From Thermobifida alba (GTDB lineage: Bacteria; Actinomycetota; Actinomycetes; Streptosporangiales; Streptosporangiaceae), in NCBI RefSeq assembly GCF_023208015.1, contig NZ_CP051627.1:744001-808000 (forward strand): a stretch of DNA of 64,000 nucleotides, read 5' to 3'. The translations under genes were made by a program, and so were the position numbers. Numbering within the stretch: the stretch's first letter is position 1; the number at the start of each line of letters is the position of its first letter. Below the pieces are notes generated by a model. It was not told the DNA's origin. It was given only the letters and a program-made list of their open reading frames with translations, and made no database searches. Below are positions 26,411 through 34,665 of this stretch, in pieces.

Positions 26411-27274
26411 ATGCCGACCCAAGAGCACGAGATGCTCATCGAACTGTTCCGCAACCGGCCCGACCTGGCCGCGGCGCTGCTCGACGACGTGTTCGACGTC
26501 GAGGTGCCCGCGGACGCCCGGGCGCGACTGGAGTCGGGGGACCTCACCGAGTGCGCGCCCACCGAGTACCGCGCCGACGCGGTGGTGACGCTCCGCGGTG
26601 AGCGGGAACGCATGGCGGTGGTGGTGGAGGTCCAGCGCGACGGCGCGCACGTCCGGCGGTCCAAGCAGTGGAGCTGGCCCGCCTACCTGGCCACGCTCCG
26701 TTCCCGGATGCGCTGCCCCACGGTGCTGCTGGTGGTCTGCCCCGACGACGCCACCGCCCGCTGGTGCGCCGAGCCCATCGACACCGGCCACCCCGGCTGG
26801 GTGCTGCGGCCCCTGGTGGTGGGGCCGGGCGTGCTGCCCGCCGTGACCGAGGTGGCGGAGGCCGCCCGCCTGCCCGAGCTGGCCGTGCTGTCGGCCCTGG
26901 CCCACGGCGAGTCCCAGCCCCGGGTCCTGGACGCGCTGTACGGGGCCCTGGCGAGTGCCGAGGACGTGGAGCAGGCCCAGTTGTACGCTGATTTCGTACT
27001 CGCGGCGCTTCCCGAGGCCGCTCGTAAGCACCTGGAGGAACTGATGGCGACCGGAACCTACGAGTACAGGAGCGACTTCGCCAGGCGCTACGTGGAGAAG
27101 GGGCGCGCGGAGGGTGAGGCCCGTGCCGTGCTGCGGGTACTGGCCGCGCGGGGGGTGGAGGTGACCGAGGAGGCGCGTCGGCGGGTGCTGGAGTGCGCCG
27201 ATCCGGACGTCCTGGACCGGTGGCTGGAGCGGGCCCTGACCGCACGCACCGCCCACGACCTGTTCACCGACTGA
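26411..27274 (+). CDS. Rpn/YhgA-like PD-(D/E)XK nuclease-family protein
   Basis: 287-aa protein of an actinobacterial family with a restriction-endonuclease-like N-terminal half. The candidate catalytic core is Asp in YRADAVVTL (about residue 56) and ExQ in VVVEVQRD (about 74-80), as in Rpn recombination-promoting nucleases. The C-terminal third has a basic/acidic RAEGEAR helix and a compact domain ending in DLFTD. TAGCGT 8 bp before the ATG suggests a leaderless transcript. Inside the gene, GGAGG at 27034-27038 precedes an in-frame ATG at 27044 by 5 nt, so the C-terminal 76 residues could be made separately. Function in this organism untested; Rpn homologues can act in antiphage defence. Confidence 0.75.
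   Translation: MPTQEHEMLIELFRNRPDLAAALLDDVFDVEVPADARARLESGDLTECAPTEYRADAVVTLRGERERMAVVVEVQRDGAHVRRSKQWSWPAYLATLRSRMRCPTVLLVVCPDDATARWCAEPIDTGHPGWVLRPLVVGPGVLPAVTEVAEAARLPELAVLSALAHGESQPRVLDALYGALASAEDVEQAQLYADFVLAALPEAARKHLEELMATGTYEYRSDFARRYVEKGRAEGEARAVLRVLAARGVEVTEEARRRVLECADPDVLDRWLERALTARTAHDLFTD
27044..27274 (+). CDS. Putative internally initiated C-terminal protein of the Rpn-like gene
   Basis: In-frame ATG at 27044 with a near-perfect ribosome site (GGAGGAACTG-ATG) inside the nuclease-like gene, giving a 76-aa product (MATGTYEYRSDFARRY...DLFTD). In enterobacterial rpn genes the small C-terminal protein made from an internal start blocks the toxic full-length protein. The same ribosome site and ATG are preserved in the downstream duplicate at 27354. 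That this product is made here is inference. Confidence 0.45.
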   Translation: MATGTYEYRSDFARRYVEKGRAEGEARAVLRVLAARGVEVTEEARRRVLECADPDVLDRWLERALTARTAHDLFTD

Positions 27275-27353
27275 GGCTTGGGGAAGAGCGGAGCCCAGCG
27301 CGACGGAGCCTCACGCGTCCGGACGAGCCGCCCGTGAGCACCTGGAGGAGCTG

Positions 27354-27608
27354 ATGGCGACCGGAACCTACGAGTACAGGAGCGACTTCGCCAGGCGCTA
27401 CGTGGAGAAGGGGCGCGCAGAGGGGCGCGCGGAGGGGCGCGCGGAGGGTGAGGCCCGTGCCGTGCTGCGGGTGCTGGCCGCGCGGGGGGTGGAGGTGACC
27501 GAGGAGGCGCGTCGGCGGGTGCTGGAGTGCGCCGATCCGGACGTCCTGGACCGGTGGCTGGAGCGGGCCCTGACCGCACGCACCGCCCACGACCTGTTCA
27601 CCGACTGA
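27354..27608 (+). CDS. Stand-alone C-terminal module of the Rpn-like protein
   Basis: 84-aa ORF beginning MATGTYEYRSDFARRYVEKG, then a tripled RAEG repeat, then the same C-terminal domain as the upstream gene. GGAGG at 27344-27348 with a 5-nt spacer precedes the ATG, so it is translatable. It lacks the nuclease half. It may be a remnant of a tandem duplication, or a free inhibitor/oligomerisation partner of the full-length protein (inference). The longer RAEG stretch would extend the linker helix. Confidence 0.6.
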   Translation: MATGTYEYRSDFARRYVEKGRAEGRAEGRAEGEARAVLRVLAARGVEVTEEARRRVLECADPDVLDRWLERALTARTAHDLFTD

Positions 27609-27641
27609 CATCCGTGCCGTCTGCGGCCGTGAGACACGACG

Positions 27642-27676
27642 ACGGCCCTCCCGCGACCGGGTCGCGGGAGGGCCGT
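27642..27676. terminator. Bidirectional hairpin terminator
   Basis: Perfect 16-bp inverted repeat (27642-27657 and 27661-27676, loop CGG) between the convergent Rpn-module and FbpB-type genes. Confidence 0.8.
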
Positions 27677-27695
27677 GGCGCGGGGGCGCGGTCCG

Positions 27696-29435
27696 CTACG
27701 GGGCGCTGCCGCTGTTGGGGCGGCCGCCCAGGGCCAGCACCGTCAGCACCACCGCCGTGGAGACCACGGTGATGACCACCGACAGCGAGGCCAGCAGCGG
27801 GAACGTGCCCGCGGTCCACAGGTCCAGGATGGCCTGGCCCACGACCGGGGAGCCCGGTCCGGCGAGCATCGCCGAGGCGTTGATCTCGCCCGCCGACAGG
27901 ATGAACAGCAGCGACCAGCCCGCCACCAGGCTCGGCGCCATCAGCGGCAGGATCACCCGGAGGAAGACCCGCCAGTCGCGGGCGCCGGAGACCTCCGCGG
28001 CCTCCCGCATCTCCGGACCGATCTGCTGGATCGCGGAGTTGGCGTAGAACGACGCCTGCGGCAGGAAGATCACCACGTAGGTGCTGACCAGCAGCAGCAG
28101 GGTCCCGTTCCAGCGGAAGGGCGGACCGGCGAACGCCACCAGGAAGGCGATGCCCACCACGATGTGCGAGATCGCCGCCGGAACCTTGATGACGCCGTCG
28201 ACGAGACGCCCCAGGAACGAGCGGCGCCGGTAGGACAGGTAGGCCAGCAGCGCCGCCAGCAGGGTGGTGATGGTCGCGGTCAGCAGCGCCAGCAGCAGGC
28301 TGTTGGTGATGCCCCGGCGCACCGCCAGGCGTCCCCACAGGTCGACGTAGTTGTCGACGCTCAGGGTGCCGAAGTCGACCTGCGGCGTCCAGAAGCCCTG
28401 GAAGGAGACCAGCAGCAGGGCCAGGAACGGCAGCACCGAGGTGGCCCCCAGGTAGCCGAGCACCAGCAGCCGCGCCGGAAGCTTCCAGCGGCCCAGCGAG
28501 ACCAGCGCCGCGCGGGCCCCGCGCCCGCCGATGCGGGCGAACCGCCCCTTGGCCATGATGCGGCGCTCCACCGACCAGGCGACGACCACGATGGTGATCA
28601 GGATCAGGCTCATGCTCAGCGCCGTGATCAGGTCCGGCGGGTACTTGCGGGTCACCGCCTGCACGATGGACACCGGAAGCACCTGGATCTGGGCGGAGGT
28701 GCCGATGACCACGGGGACCGAGAACAGCGCGAAGCCGATGGTGATCAGCTGCAGCACCGCCGCGCCCATGGCGGGCTTGAGGTTGGGCAGGGTCACCCGG
28801 AACAGGGTCTTGACCGGCCCGCACCCGGAGACCCGGGCCGCCTCCTCCAGCGCCGGGTCCAGCGACTGCAACCCGCTGGAGATCGCCAGGTAGGCGTAGG
28901 GGGTCAGGTAGAGGGCGTAGACGAAGACCAGCCCGGGCCAGGTGAAGATGTCCAGCGGCCCGGTCTCCAGGTGGACGCCGACCAGCCCCAGCAGCTTCCG
29001 CAGCCAGTGGTTGAGGAAGCCCGCCTCGGGCGTGGCCAGGAAGACCCAGCCGATCGAACCCGCGATGGCGGGCACGAACAGCGGCATCAGCGGCAGCGCC
29101 TCGGCGGCCCACCCCATCCGGGCGTCGGTGCGCACGTTGATCCACGCCAGCACGGCGCCGATGAGGAAGGCCAGCCCGCCGCCCAGGGCCACGGCCACGA
29201 CCGCGTTGCGGAGCACCTCCAGGGTCCTGGCGCTGGTGAGCACGTCGAGCACGGCGGGCAGTTCCATGCCCAGCTCGCCGATGAAGGCGCGGCCCACCGG
29301 GTAGACGATGAAGGCGACCACGACGGCCGCGGCCACCCAGCTCACCAGCTGGAAGGAGGAGAACCTGCGGCCGGACCGGGCCGGCCGCGCGGCGGCTGCG
29401 GGAACGGTTTCAGGCCGTTGCAACGTACTAGTCAT
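27696..29435 (-). CDS. ABC transporter permease, FbpB/two-domain iron(III)-putrescine type
   Basis: 579-aa fused permease with two homologous halves of about six helices each, as in FbpB/SfuB-type importers. Each half has its own coupling loop: SLDPALEEAARVSGCGPVKTLFRVTLP in the first, GPEMREAAEVSGARDWRVFLRVILP in the second. ATG at 29435 overlaps the ATPase stop by 8 bp. With the flanking ATPase and binding protein it forms an importer for ferric iron, phosphonate, thiamine or a similar small anion/cation; the ligand is not decidable from sequence. Confidence 0.9.
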   Translation of the reverse strand: MTSTLQRPETVPAAAARPARSGRRFSSFQLVSWVAAAVVVAFIVYPVGRAFIGELGMELPAVLDVLTSARTLEVLRNAVVAVALGGGLAFLIGAVLAWINVRTDARMGWAAEALPLMPLFVPAIAGSIGWVFLATPEAGFLNHWLRKLLGLVGVHLETGPLDIFTWPGLVFVYALYLTPYAYLAISSGLQSLDPALEEAARVSGCGPVKTLFRVTLPNLKPAMGAAVLQLITIGFALFSVPVVIGTSAQIQVLPVSIVQAVTRKYPPDLITALSMSLILITIVVVAWSVERRIMAKGRFARIGGRGARAALVSLGRWKLPARLLVLGYLGATSVLPFLALLLVSFQGFWTPQVDFGTLSVDNYVDLWGRLAVRRGITNSLLLALLTATITTLLAALLAYLSYRRRSFLGRLVDGVIKVPAAISHIVVGIAFLVAFAGPPFRWNGTLLLLVSTYVVIFLPQASFYANSAIQQIGPEMREAAEVSGARDWRVFLRVILPLMAPSLVAGWSLLFILSAGEINASAMLAGPGSPVVGQAILDLWTAGTFPLLASLSVVITVVSTAVVLTVLALGGRPNSGSAP

Positions 29436-30582
29436 GATCGAGCACCACAACGCACGCGGCGGGGTCCACACCGACCCACACCTTCCGACCTGGGACCAGT
29501 TCCGGATCGTCGTCCGCCCACACCCGGACGCTGGTCTCGCCGACCCGGACCACGTACTCGGTGTAGGAGCCGGCGAAGACGGCGTTGGTGATCTCCCCGG
29601 ACCAGACGTTCTCACCGGAACGCTCGACGGTGTCGATCCACCAGCGGTGGGCGCGGCTGGCCACGAACCGGGAGCCGTCCGCGGACGCCCCGGGGCCGGG
29701 GTCGGCGATCCGCATCGGCCCGATGGCGGTCGCCACCTGGTGGGAGTCACCGCCGGCCGAGGTCACCGGGATCAGGTTGGCGGTGCCGATGAACTCGGCG
29801 ACGTAGCGGTTGCGGGGCCGCTCGTAGATGTCGCGGGCCGACCCGTTCTGCATGACCTTTCCGGAGCGCATCACGGTGATCTGGTCGGCCAGCTCCATCG
29901 CCTCGGCCTGGTCGTGGGTGACGTAGACCGCGGTGAAGCCCAGGTCCTGCTGCATGGCGCGCAGTTCCCGGCGCAGGATCTCGCGGACCTTGGCGTCGAT
30001 GTTGGACAGCGGCTCGTCGAACAGCACCACGTCGGTGCCCGCGACGATGGCGCGGGCCAGCGCCACACGCTGCTGCTGGCCGCCGCTGAGCTGCCCGATC
30101 GCGCGGGTGCCGTGCGAGGACAGGCCCATGATCTTGAGGACCTCGTCCACCCGGGCGCGGATCTGCTCCTTGGGCATCCGGTCCTTGCGGGGGCCGGTGG
30201 TGAGCGGGAAGGCCACGTTGTCGGCCACGGTCATGTTGGGCCACAGCGCGTAGCTCTGGAACACCATGCCCACCGGACGGTCCTGGGGTTCGACGGTGCG
30301 CAGTCCGGGCCCGAAGACCGGCTGGCCGTCGATGGTGATGCGGCCTTCGTCGGGGTGCTCCAGACCGGCCAGGCAGCGCAGCAGCGTGGTCTTGCCGCAG
30401 CCGCTGGGGCCGAGCAGGACGCAGAAGTCGCCCTTGGGCATGTGCAGGGTGACGTCATCGACGGCCGCCACGATCGTTCCGTCGGGCGCGCGGAAGCGTT
30501 TGCGCAGACCGACGATGTCCACCCCGTTGCGCGGCTCCTCCGTGACGGCGGACGCCGGGGTGTCGTGCGTGGTCATGGTCAT
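29428..30582 (-). CDS. ABC transporter ATP-binding protein, FbpC/PotA type
   Basis: 384-aa ATPase. Walker A is GPSGCGKTT near residue 59, signature LSGGQQQRVALARAI, Walker B VVLFDEPLSNIDAK, H-loop THD. The C-terminal third (from about 260) is an OB-fold TOBE-like regulatory domain. The FbpC-type Q-loop MVFQSYALWPNMTV is visible. AGGAGAA precedes the ATG at 30582. It is the middle gene of the minus-strand importer operon, 24 bp after the binding-protein gene. Confidence 0.92.
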   Translation of the reverse strand: MTMTTHDTPASAVTEEPRNGVDIVGLRKRFRAPDGTIVAAVDDVTLHMPKGDFCVLLGPSGCGKTTLLRCLAGLEHPDEGRITIDGQPVFGPGLRTVEPQDRPVGMVFQSYALWPNMTVADNVAFPLTTGPRKDRMPKEQIRARVDEVLKIMGLSSHGTRAIGQLSGGQQQRVALARAIVAGTDVVLFDEPLSNIDAKVREILRRELRAMQQDLGFTAVYVTHDQAEAMELADQITVMRSGKVMQNGSARDIYERPRNRYVAEFIGTANLIPVTSAGGDSHQVATAIGPMRIADPGPGASADGSRFVASRAHRWWIDTVERSGENVWSGEITNAVFAGSYTEYVVRVGETSVRVWADDDPELVPGRKVWVGVDPAACVVVLDHD

Positions 30583-30606
30583 CGGGAGTTCTCCTAGAAG
30601 GGTGGA

Positions 30607-31623
30607 TCAGAAGCCGAGCAGCTCGTTGAGGTGGTCCTGCTCCTCCAGTGCGAGGCTCAGGTCCGGGGTGACGTAGCCCTCGGGCTCGGGCAGGGTGCCC
30701 TCCAGCTCACCGAGCGGCGAGATGCCGAAGCCCTCGTTGAGGGCGATCTGGCCCTTCTCCGACATCAGGAAGTTGGCGAACAGCAGCGCGGCGTTGGGGT
30801 GCGGGGAGCCCTCCGCCACGGCCGTGTACTGCTCGACGCCGGTGGTGGGGGCGAGGTAGGCCAGCTCCACGGGGGCGCCGGACTCCTGCAGCGGGTTGAC
30901 CACCGAGGGCAGGCTGGGGAAGGTGGTCAGGGACTCGCCGGCGGCCACCTGCTGGGTTCCGGGGATGGCGCTGTCGACCTTCTTGATGTCGTTGTCGGCC
31001 AGGCCCTCCAGGAACTCCTCGCCGTACTCCTCCTTGAGGATGCGCAGCAGTTCGGTCCAGGACAGGAACGACTGGGGGTCGGCGGTGTCGATCTCGCCCT
31101 TCAGCTTGGGGTCGAGCAGGTCCTCCCAGCTCTCCACGTCGGAGGCGGAGAGCTTGTCGGTGTTGTAGGCGACGCCGATGGGCTGGGAGTTGACCAGGAA
31201 GTAGGCGTCCTTGTGCAGGGCCTCCTCCGGCCAGTCGGCCATGTTCTCGACCTGGTCGGCGGGGAGTTCGCGGATCCAGCCCTTCTCCAGGTACTCGTCG
31301 AGCACGTGGGCCTCGGGGATGGTGACCAGGTCGCCCACGGACTGTCCGGAGTCGCGCTCGGTGGAGTAGCGCTGGGCCAGGACGGGGGAGCCCATCCGGA
31401 CCACCTCGACGGGGATGCCGTACTCCTCCTCGAAGGCGGCGGCCGCGGCCTGGACAGGTTCGTCGGGGATGGAGACGTACCAGGTGACGATGCCCTCGTT
31501 CTGGGCCGCCTCGACCAGGTCGCCGCCCTCGGAGCCGGCGGATCCTCCGCCGCCGCAGGCGGTCGCGAACAGGGTGAGGGCCAGGGCGACCGAGCCGATC
31601 GGCAGCCAGCGGCGTGTACTCAT
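30607..31623 (-). CDS. Extracellular solute-binding lipoprotein, FbpA/SBP_bac_6-like
   Basis: 338-aa lipoprotein: signal peptide MSTRRWLPIGSVALALTLF then lipobox ATAC and a GGGG linker. The mature part (NEGIVTWYVSIPDEPVQAAAAAFEEEYGIPVEVVR, then VAYNTDKL and a C-terminal LMSEKGQIALNEGFGISPLG) matches the ferric-iron/thiamine/phosphonate binding-protein cluster D fold. The paired Tyr residues of classical FbpA iron sites are not evident, so iron is not certain. Start ATG 31623 with GGAGGAGCG. It is the first gene of the minus-strand importer. Confidence 0.9.
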   Translation of the reverse strand: MSTRRWLPIGSVALALTLFATACGGGGSAGSEGGDLVEAAQNEGIVTWYVSIPDEPVQAAAAAFEEEYGIPVEVVRMGSPVLAQRYSTERDSGQSVGDLVTIPEAHVLDEYLEKGWIRELPADQVENMADWPEEALHKDAYFLVNSQPIGVAYNTDKLSASDVESWEDLLDPKLKGEIDTADPQSFLSWTELLRILKEEYGEEFLEGLADNDIKKVDSAIPGTQQVAAGESLTTFPSLPSVVNPLQESGAPVELAYLAPTTGVEQYTAVAEGSPHPNAALLFANFLMSEKGQIALNEGFGISPLGELEGTLPEPEGYVTPDLSLALEEQDHLNELLGF

Positions 31624-31931
31624 CGCTCCTCCAATGACGGGGGTGAGTGAACTCATTATGAGGTTTATTATTGTTATCATGATTTGAGTGAGCCGAACAG
31701 AGCGTACTGCCCGGTCGATCTGGTCGGACTCAGAGGGGGCGGCCTCCCAGGGATCCTGAGAAGTATGTGGTCGTATGTGGCTGTTCGTCACGAATGTTAC
31801 GTGATGTCCGTTACGGTGCAACAAGGGGTAGGTAACACCTGACCTGCGCCGAAGCCACGGCGCCTCGCTCCCGGAACTGTCACGGGCCGCGGCCACCCTT
31901 CCCGGACACGTCCCCTCCCGGAAGGACCCCC
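31624..31931. promoter_or_regulatory. Divergent intergenic region with operator-like palindrome
   Basis: 308 bp. TTATTAT-TGTT-ATCATGA at 31665-31682 matches the cluster operator family, its right arm being identical to that before the SsuA-type gene. On the minus strand CATAAT lies at about 31655 as a likely -10 for the importer, so the operator sits at the -35 region. Towards the HEAT gene a second AT-rich stretch (CACGAATGTTACGTGATGTCC, near 31790-31810) may hold its promoter. TCCCAGGGATCCTGAGAA at about 31746-31763 is unexplained. Confidence 0.55.
31665..31682. promoter_or_regulatory. Operator-like palindrome before the FbpA-type gene
   Basis: TTATTAT-TGTT-ATCATGA, a member of the TAAYNAT-N4-ATNATNA family found before the Liv, SDR/hydratase, acyl-CoA synthetase and SsuA units. 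Confidence 0.5.
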
Positions 31932-33939
31932 ATGCCGCCTGCCCTCCTGACCGGACTCGACGCCGTCGACTGGGCCGCACTGCACCACGTTTACGGTGCC
32001 CTTCCTGGCCCGGCTCGCCATCGAGCCCACCGCCCCGCACCGACGGACGTGGACCCTCCTGCTCACCGCCGTCGCCGCCGCCGACGACGCCCCCGACGAG
32101 GTCCTCACGCACACCGGCGCGGCCCTGGTCGCCGAGGCGGACCGGCTGCTGCCGCTGCTGGACGACCCCGACGACGAGATCCGGCACGCCGCCACCTGCC
32201 TGCTCGGCCACCTGCCCGCCGACTGCGCGTCCGCCGTCCTGGCCGCACTACGGGAACGCAGCCGGGTCGAGACCTCGCCCCCGGCGCTCGCAGGCGTCAC
32301 CGCGGCCATCGGACGGCTCGCCCCGGAGGGCGGCCGCGCCTGGCTGACCCGCGAACTCGCCGCCGACCGCCCCGCCGCGGCCCGCGCCGGAGCGGCGTGG
32401 GCCATCGCCCGGTACGGCCTGCCCTGGACGGAGGAGGCCGGCAGCGCGGTCGTCGACTGCTGGCGGGACGGGGAACCCGTCAAAGGACCCTGGCACTGGT
32501 CGGACAGCGGCATGCTCGGCGACATCGCCCTCGGCGTCGCCGACGTGCGGGCCGTGGCGGCGATGCTCGACGCCCTGCTGCGGCACGGCACCGCCGGAGT
32601 CGCCGCCCGCGCCGTCGCCCACGACCGCTGCACCGCCCAGCGGTCCGCGCGTCCCGCCCTGGCCCCGCTCCTGGCCTGCGCGGTCGACCACCCCGCTCCC
32701 GCGGTCCGCTCCGCAGCGGCCTTCGCGGTCGACGACGTCCTCGCGGCCGCCCGCCTCGCCGCCGACTCCCTCGCCGCCCGCACCGCCGCACAGACGGACG
32801 CGCTCGCCGACGAGGAGTCGACCGGGGCCGTGTTCGTCCGCCACGCCCTGGACGCCCTGATCCGTATCGACGACCCCCGGTGCCGAATCTGCTCGCCGCC
32901 GCGCTCGCCCACGGCCGCATCCCCCTGCTCGACCTGCTCGACGAACGCGGCCTGGCCTACCACCCCGCCCTGCTCGCCGCCGTCCGCCGCCGTCCTGGAG
33001 GCCGGCCCCGACCCGTCGGACCCCTGGTCGCACCAGGAGCACCACAACGAGCTCGTCGAACTGTCCCTGCTGCTGCGGCACTGGGGTGAGGCGGCGGCCG
33101 ACGCGGTCGACGACCTCCTCCCCCTGGTCGAGGACGGACAGCACTGGGCCGTCCCCGCGCTCGCCGCGATGGGGGAGCGCGCCCGCGCCGCCGTTCCCGC
33201 CCTGCGGCGGGCCTTCGAGGCCCCCGCCTCACCCGACCACGTCCGTGCGGACTGCGCCGCGGCGCTCGCCACCCTCACCGGCGACACCACACCCCTGGAA
33301 CAGTGCCTCGCCCGGCTGGTCGCCGACGGTTCCGCGGACGCCGCGGCACGGCTCGTCCACCAGCACGACCTGGACGTCGAACCGCTGCTGCCCGCGCTGC
33401 GCGCCCTCGCCGGGGGCCGTGCCGCGGACACGGACCGCGTCGCCGCCCGACTGCTGCACGAGACCACCGGCGAGACCGCGGTCCCGCTGCGCGCCGCCGC
33501 GCACACGCTGGAACGGGGCCGGATCGCGCGAGCCGTGGCGGAGGCCGCAGACCTCGCCGGGCGGCTCGGCGAGGCCGTCCGCGGCCTGGTCCCGCGGCTT
33601 CGCGCGCTGCTCGGCGACCCCCACGCCGGACACCCCGCGGCCCTGGCGCTGCGCCGGATCACCGGCGAGGCCGGGCCGCTCCTCGACGAGTGCCGTGCCC
33701 GCCTGCAACAGGAGCGGAAGGGCACCCGGGAGTGGCTGGCCGAACCGGAGTGGCTGGCCGAGACGCTGCGCGAACTCGGCGCGGACGCGGCCGGGCTGCC
33801 GTCCGCGCTGCGCGCCCTCGCCGAAGGCGATCACGCGCTCGCCCTCGGCGGCACCTGGGGCGCGCAGGTCCGCGACGACGAGCGGAAACGGGACCGGTTG
33901 CGCCGCCTCCTCGCCGCGCACGCCGCGTCCGCCCGCTGA
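31932..33939 (+). pseudogene. HEAT-repeat protein gene with frame disruptions
   Basis: HEAT/PBS-lyase-like repeat protein of about 650 residues with repeated helical pairs (for example LLPLLDDPDDEIRHAATCLLGHLP). The natural start is ATG 31932 (GGAAGG upstream; LTGLDAVDWAALHHVYG), but the rest is in another frame from about 31996, and the stretch expected between (ending VYxxTxxAVPFL) is missing: an out-of-frame internal deletion. A second disturbance lies at 32880-32990, where the sensible reading (VPNLLAAALAHGRIPLLDLL) is in the first frame and then returns. A GTG at 31996 could still give a shortened protein. Compensating indels or sequencing errors are possible. Confidence 0.7.
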
Positions 33940-33954
33940 ACCGGCCGGGCACGC

Positions 33955-34596
33955 TCACCGCACCCGGTGCAGCGGAGCCAGGTCGTCGGCGGCGTAGGAG
34001 AGCCTGTCGTGCACCCGCACCACGCCCTCCACCCGGCGCACCGAGCGGACCAGGCGGGGGATGACCGAGCGCACCGGTACCCGCCCGTCCAGGGTGACCA
34101 CGCCGTTGTCCACCGACACGGCCACGCCCGACAGGTCGAACTCGCCGCGCAGCACCTCCCGCTCCACCGTGTCCCGCAGTTCACCGTCGGAGACGAAGTA
34201 GACGCGCAGCAGGTCGGAGCGGCTGACGATGCCCAGCAGCCGCCCGTCGTCGGTGACCACCGGCAGCCGTTTGATCCGGTGGCGGCGCATCCGCTCGGCG
34301 GCCTCCCGCGGCGTCGCGTCCGCGGTGATGGTGACCGCGGGCGCGCTCATCAGGTCCCGCGCCACCGGCCCGCCCGACTCCTCCCTGTGGAAGACCGCCT
34401 CCTCCAGGTCCGGGGCGGCGAGCTTGAGCAGCAGATCGCTCTCCGAGACGATGCCGACCACGCGGTGGTCGGCGTCCAGGACGGGAAGCGCGCTGACGCC
34501 GTTCATCCGCAGCGACATCGCGAGCCTCTTGAATCCGGCCTCCTCGAACGCGGCCACGACGTGGGTGGTCATGAGGTCGCCGACAGTGCTGGACAT
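33955..34596 (-). CDS. CBS-pair protein with C-terminal BON domain
   Basis: 213-aa soluble protein. Two CBS motifs span about residues 1-140 (NGVSALPVLDADHRVVGIVSESDLL and HRIKRLPVVTDDGRLLGIVSRSDLLR), followed by a BON domain (VAVSVDNGVVTLDGRVPVRS, about 155-205). CBS pairs bind adenosine nucleotides and act as energy sensors; BON domains bind membranes or lipids. It lies downstream of the Pat-type acetyltransferase gene on the same strand, and such pairs are common near stress and acetylation genes in actinobacteria. ATG 34596 with AGGAGCAACCC upstream. Confidence 0.9.
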   Translation of the reverse strand: MSSTVGDLMTTHVVAAFEEAGFKRLAMSLRMNGVSALPVLDADHRVVGIVSESDLLLKLAAPDLEEAVFHREESGGPVARDLMSAPAVTITADATPREAAERMRRHRIKRLPVVTDDGRLLGIVSRSDLLRVYFVSDGELRDTVEREVLRGEFDLSGVAVSVDNGVVTLDGRVPVRSVIPRLVRSVRRVEGVVRVHDRLSYAADDLAPLHRVR

Positions 34597-34665
34597 GGGT
34601 TGCTCCTTCAGGGTCCGCCCGTCTTCGGGCCCCGGGACGGGGAACGCGGGGCCCGGCCCGCCGGG

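Larger units (their letters stand above)
27018..27608 (+). repeat. Tandem partial duplication of the 3' end of the Rpn-like gene
   Basis: The segment 27018-27274 recurs at 27328-27608, nearly identical in bases, including the stop codon TGA at which both copies end. The second copy differs by a few substitutions and by a 24-bp expansion: the 12-bp unit coding for RAEG occurs three times instead of once. The 53 bp between the copies show no coding sense. The close identity implies a recent event. Confidence 0.9.

Noticed and set aside
27696-31623. Assigning the importer as a ferric-iron FbpABC system
   Set aside because: The architecture fits, but the tandem Tyr iron ligands are not visible in the binding protein, so the ligand is left open.
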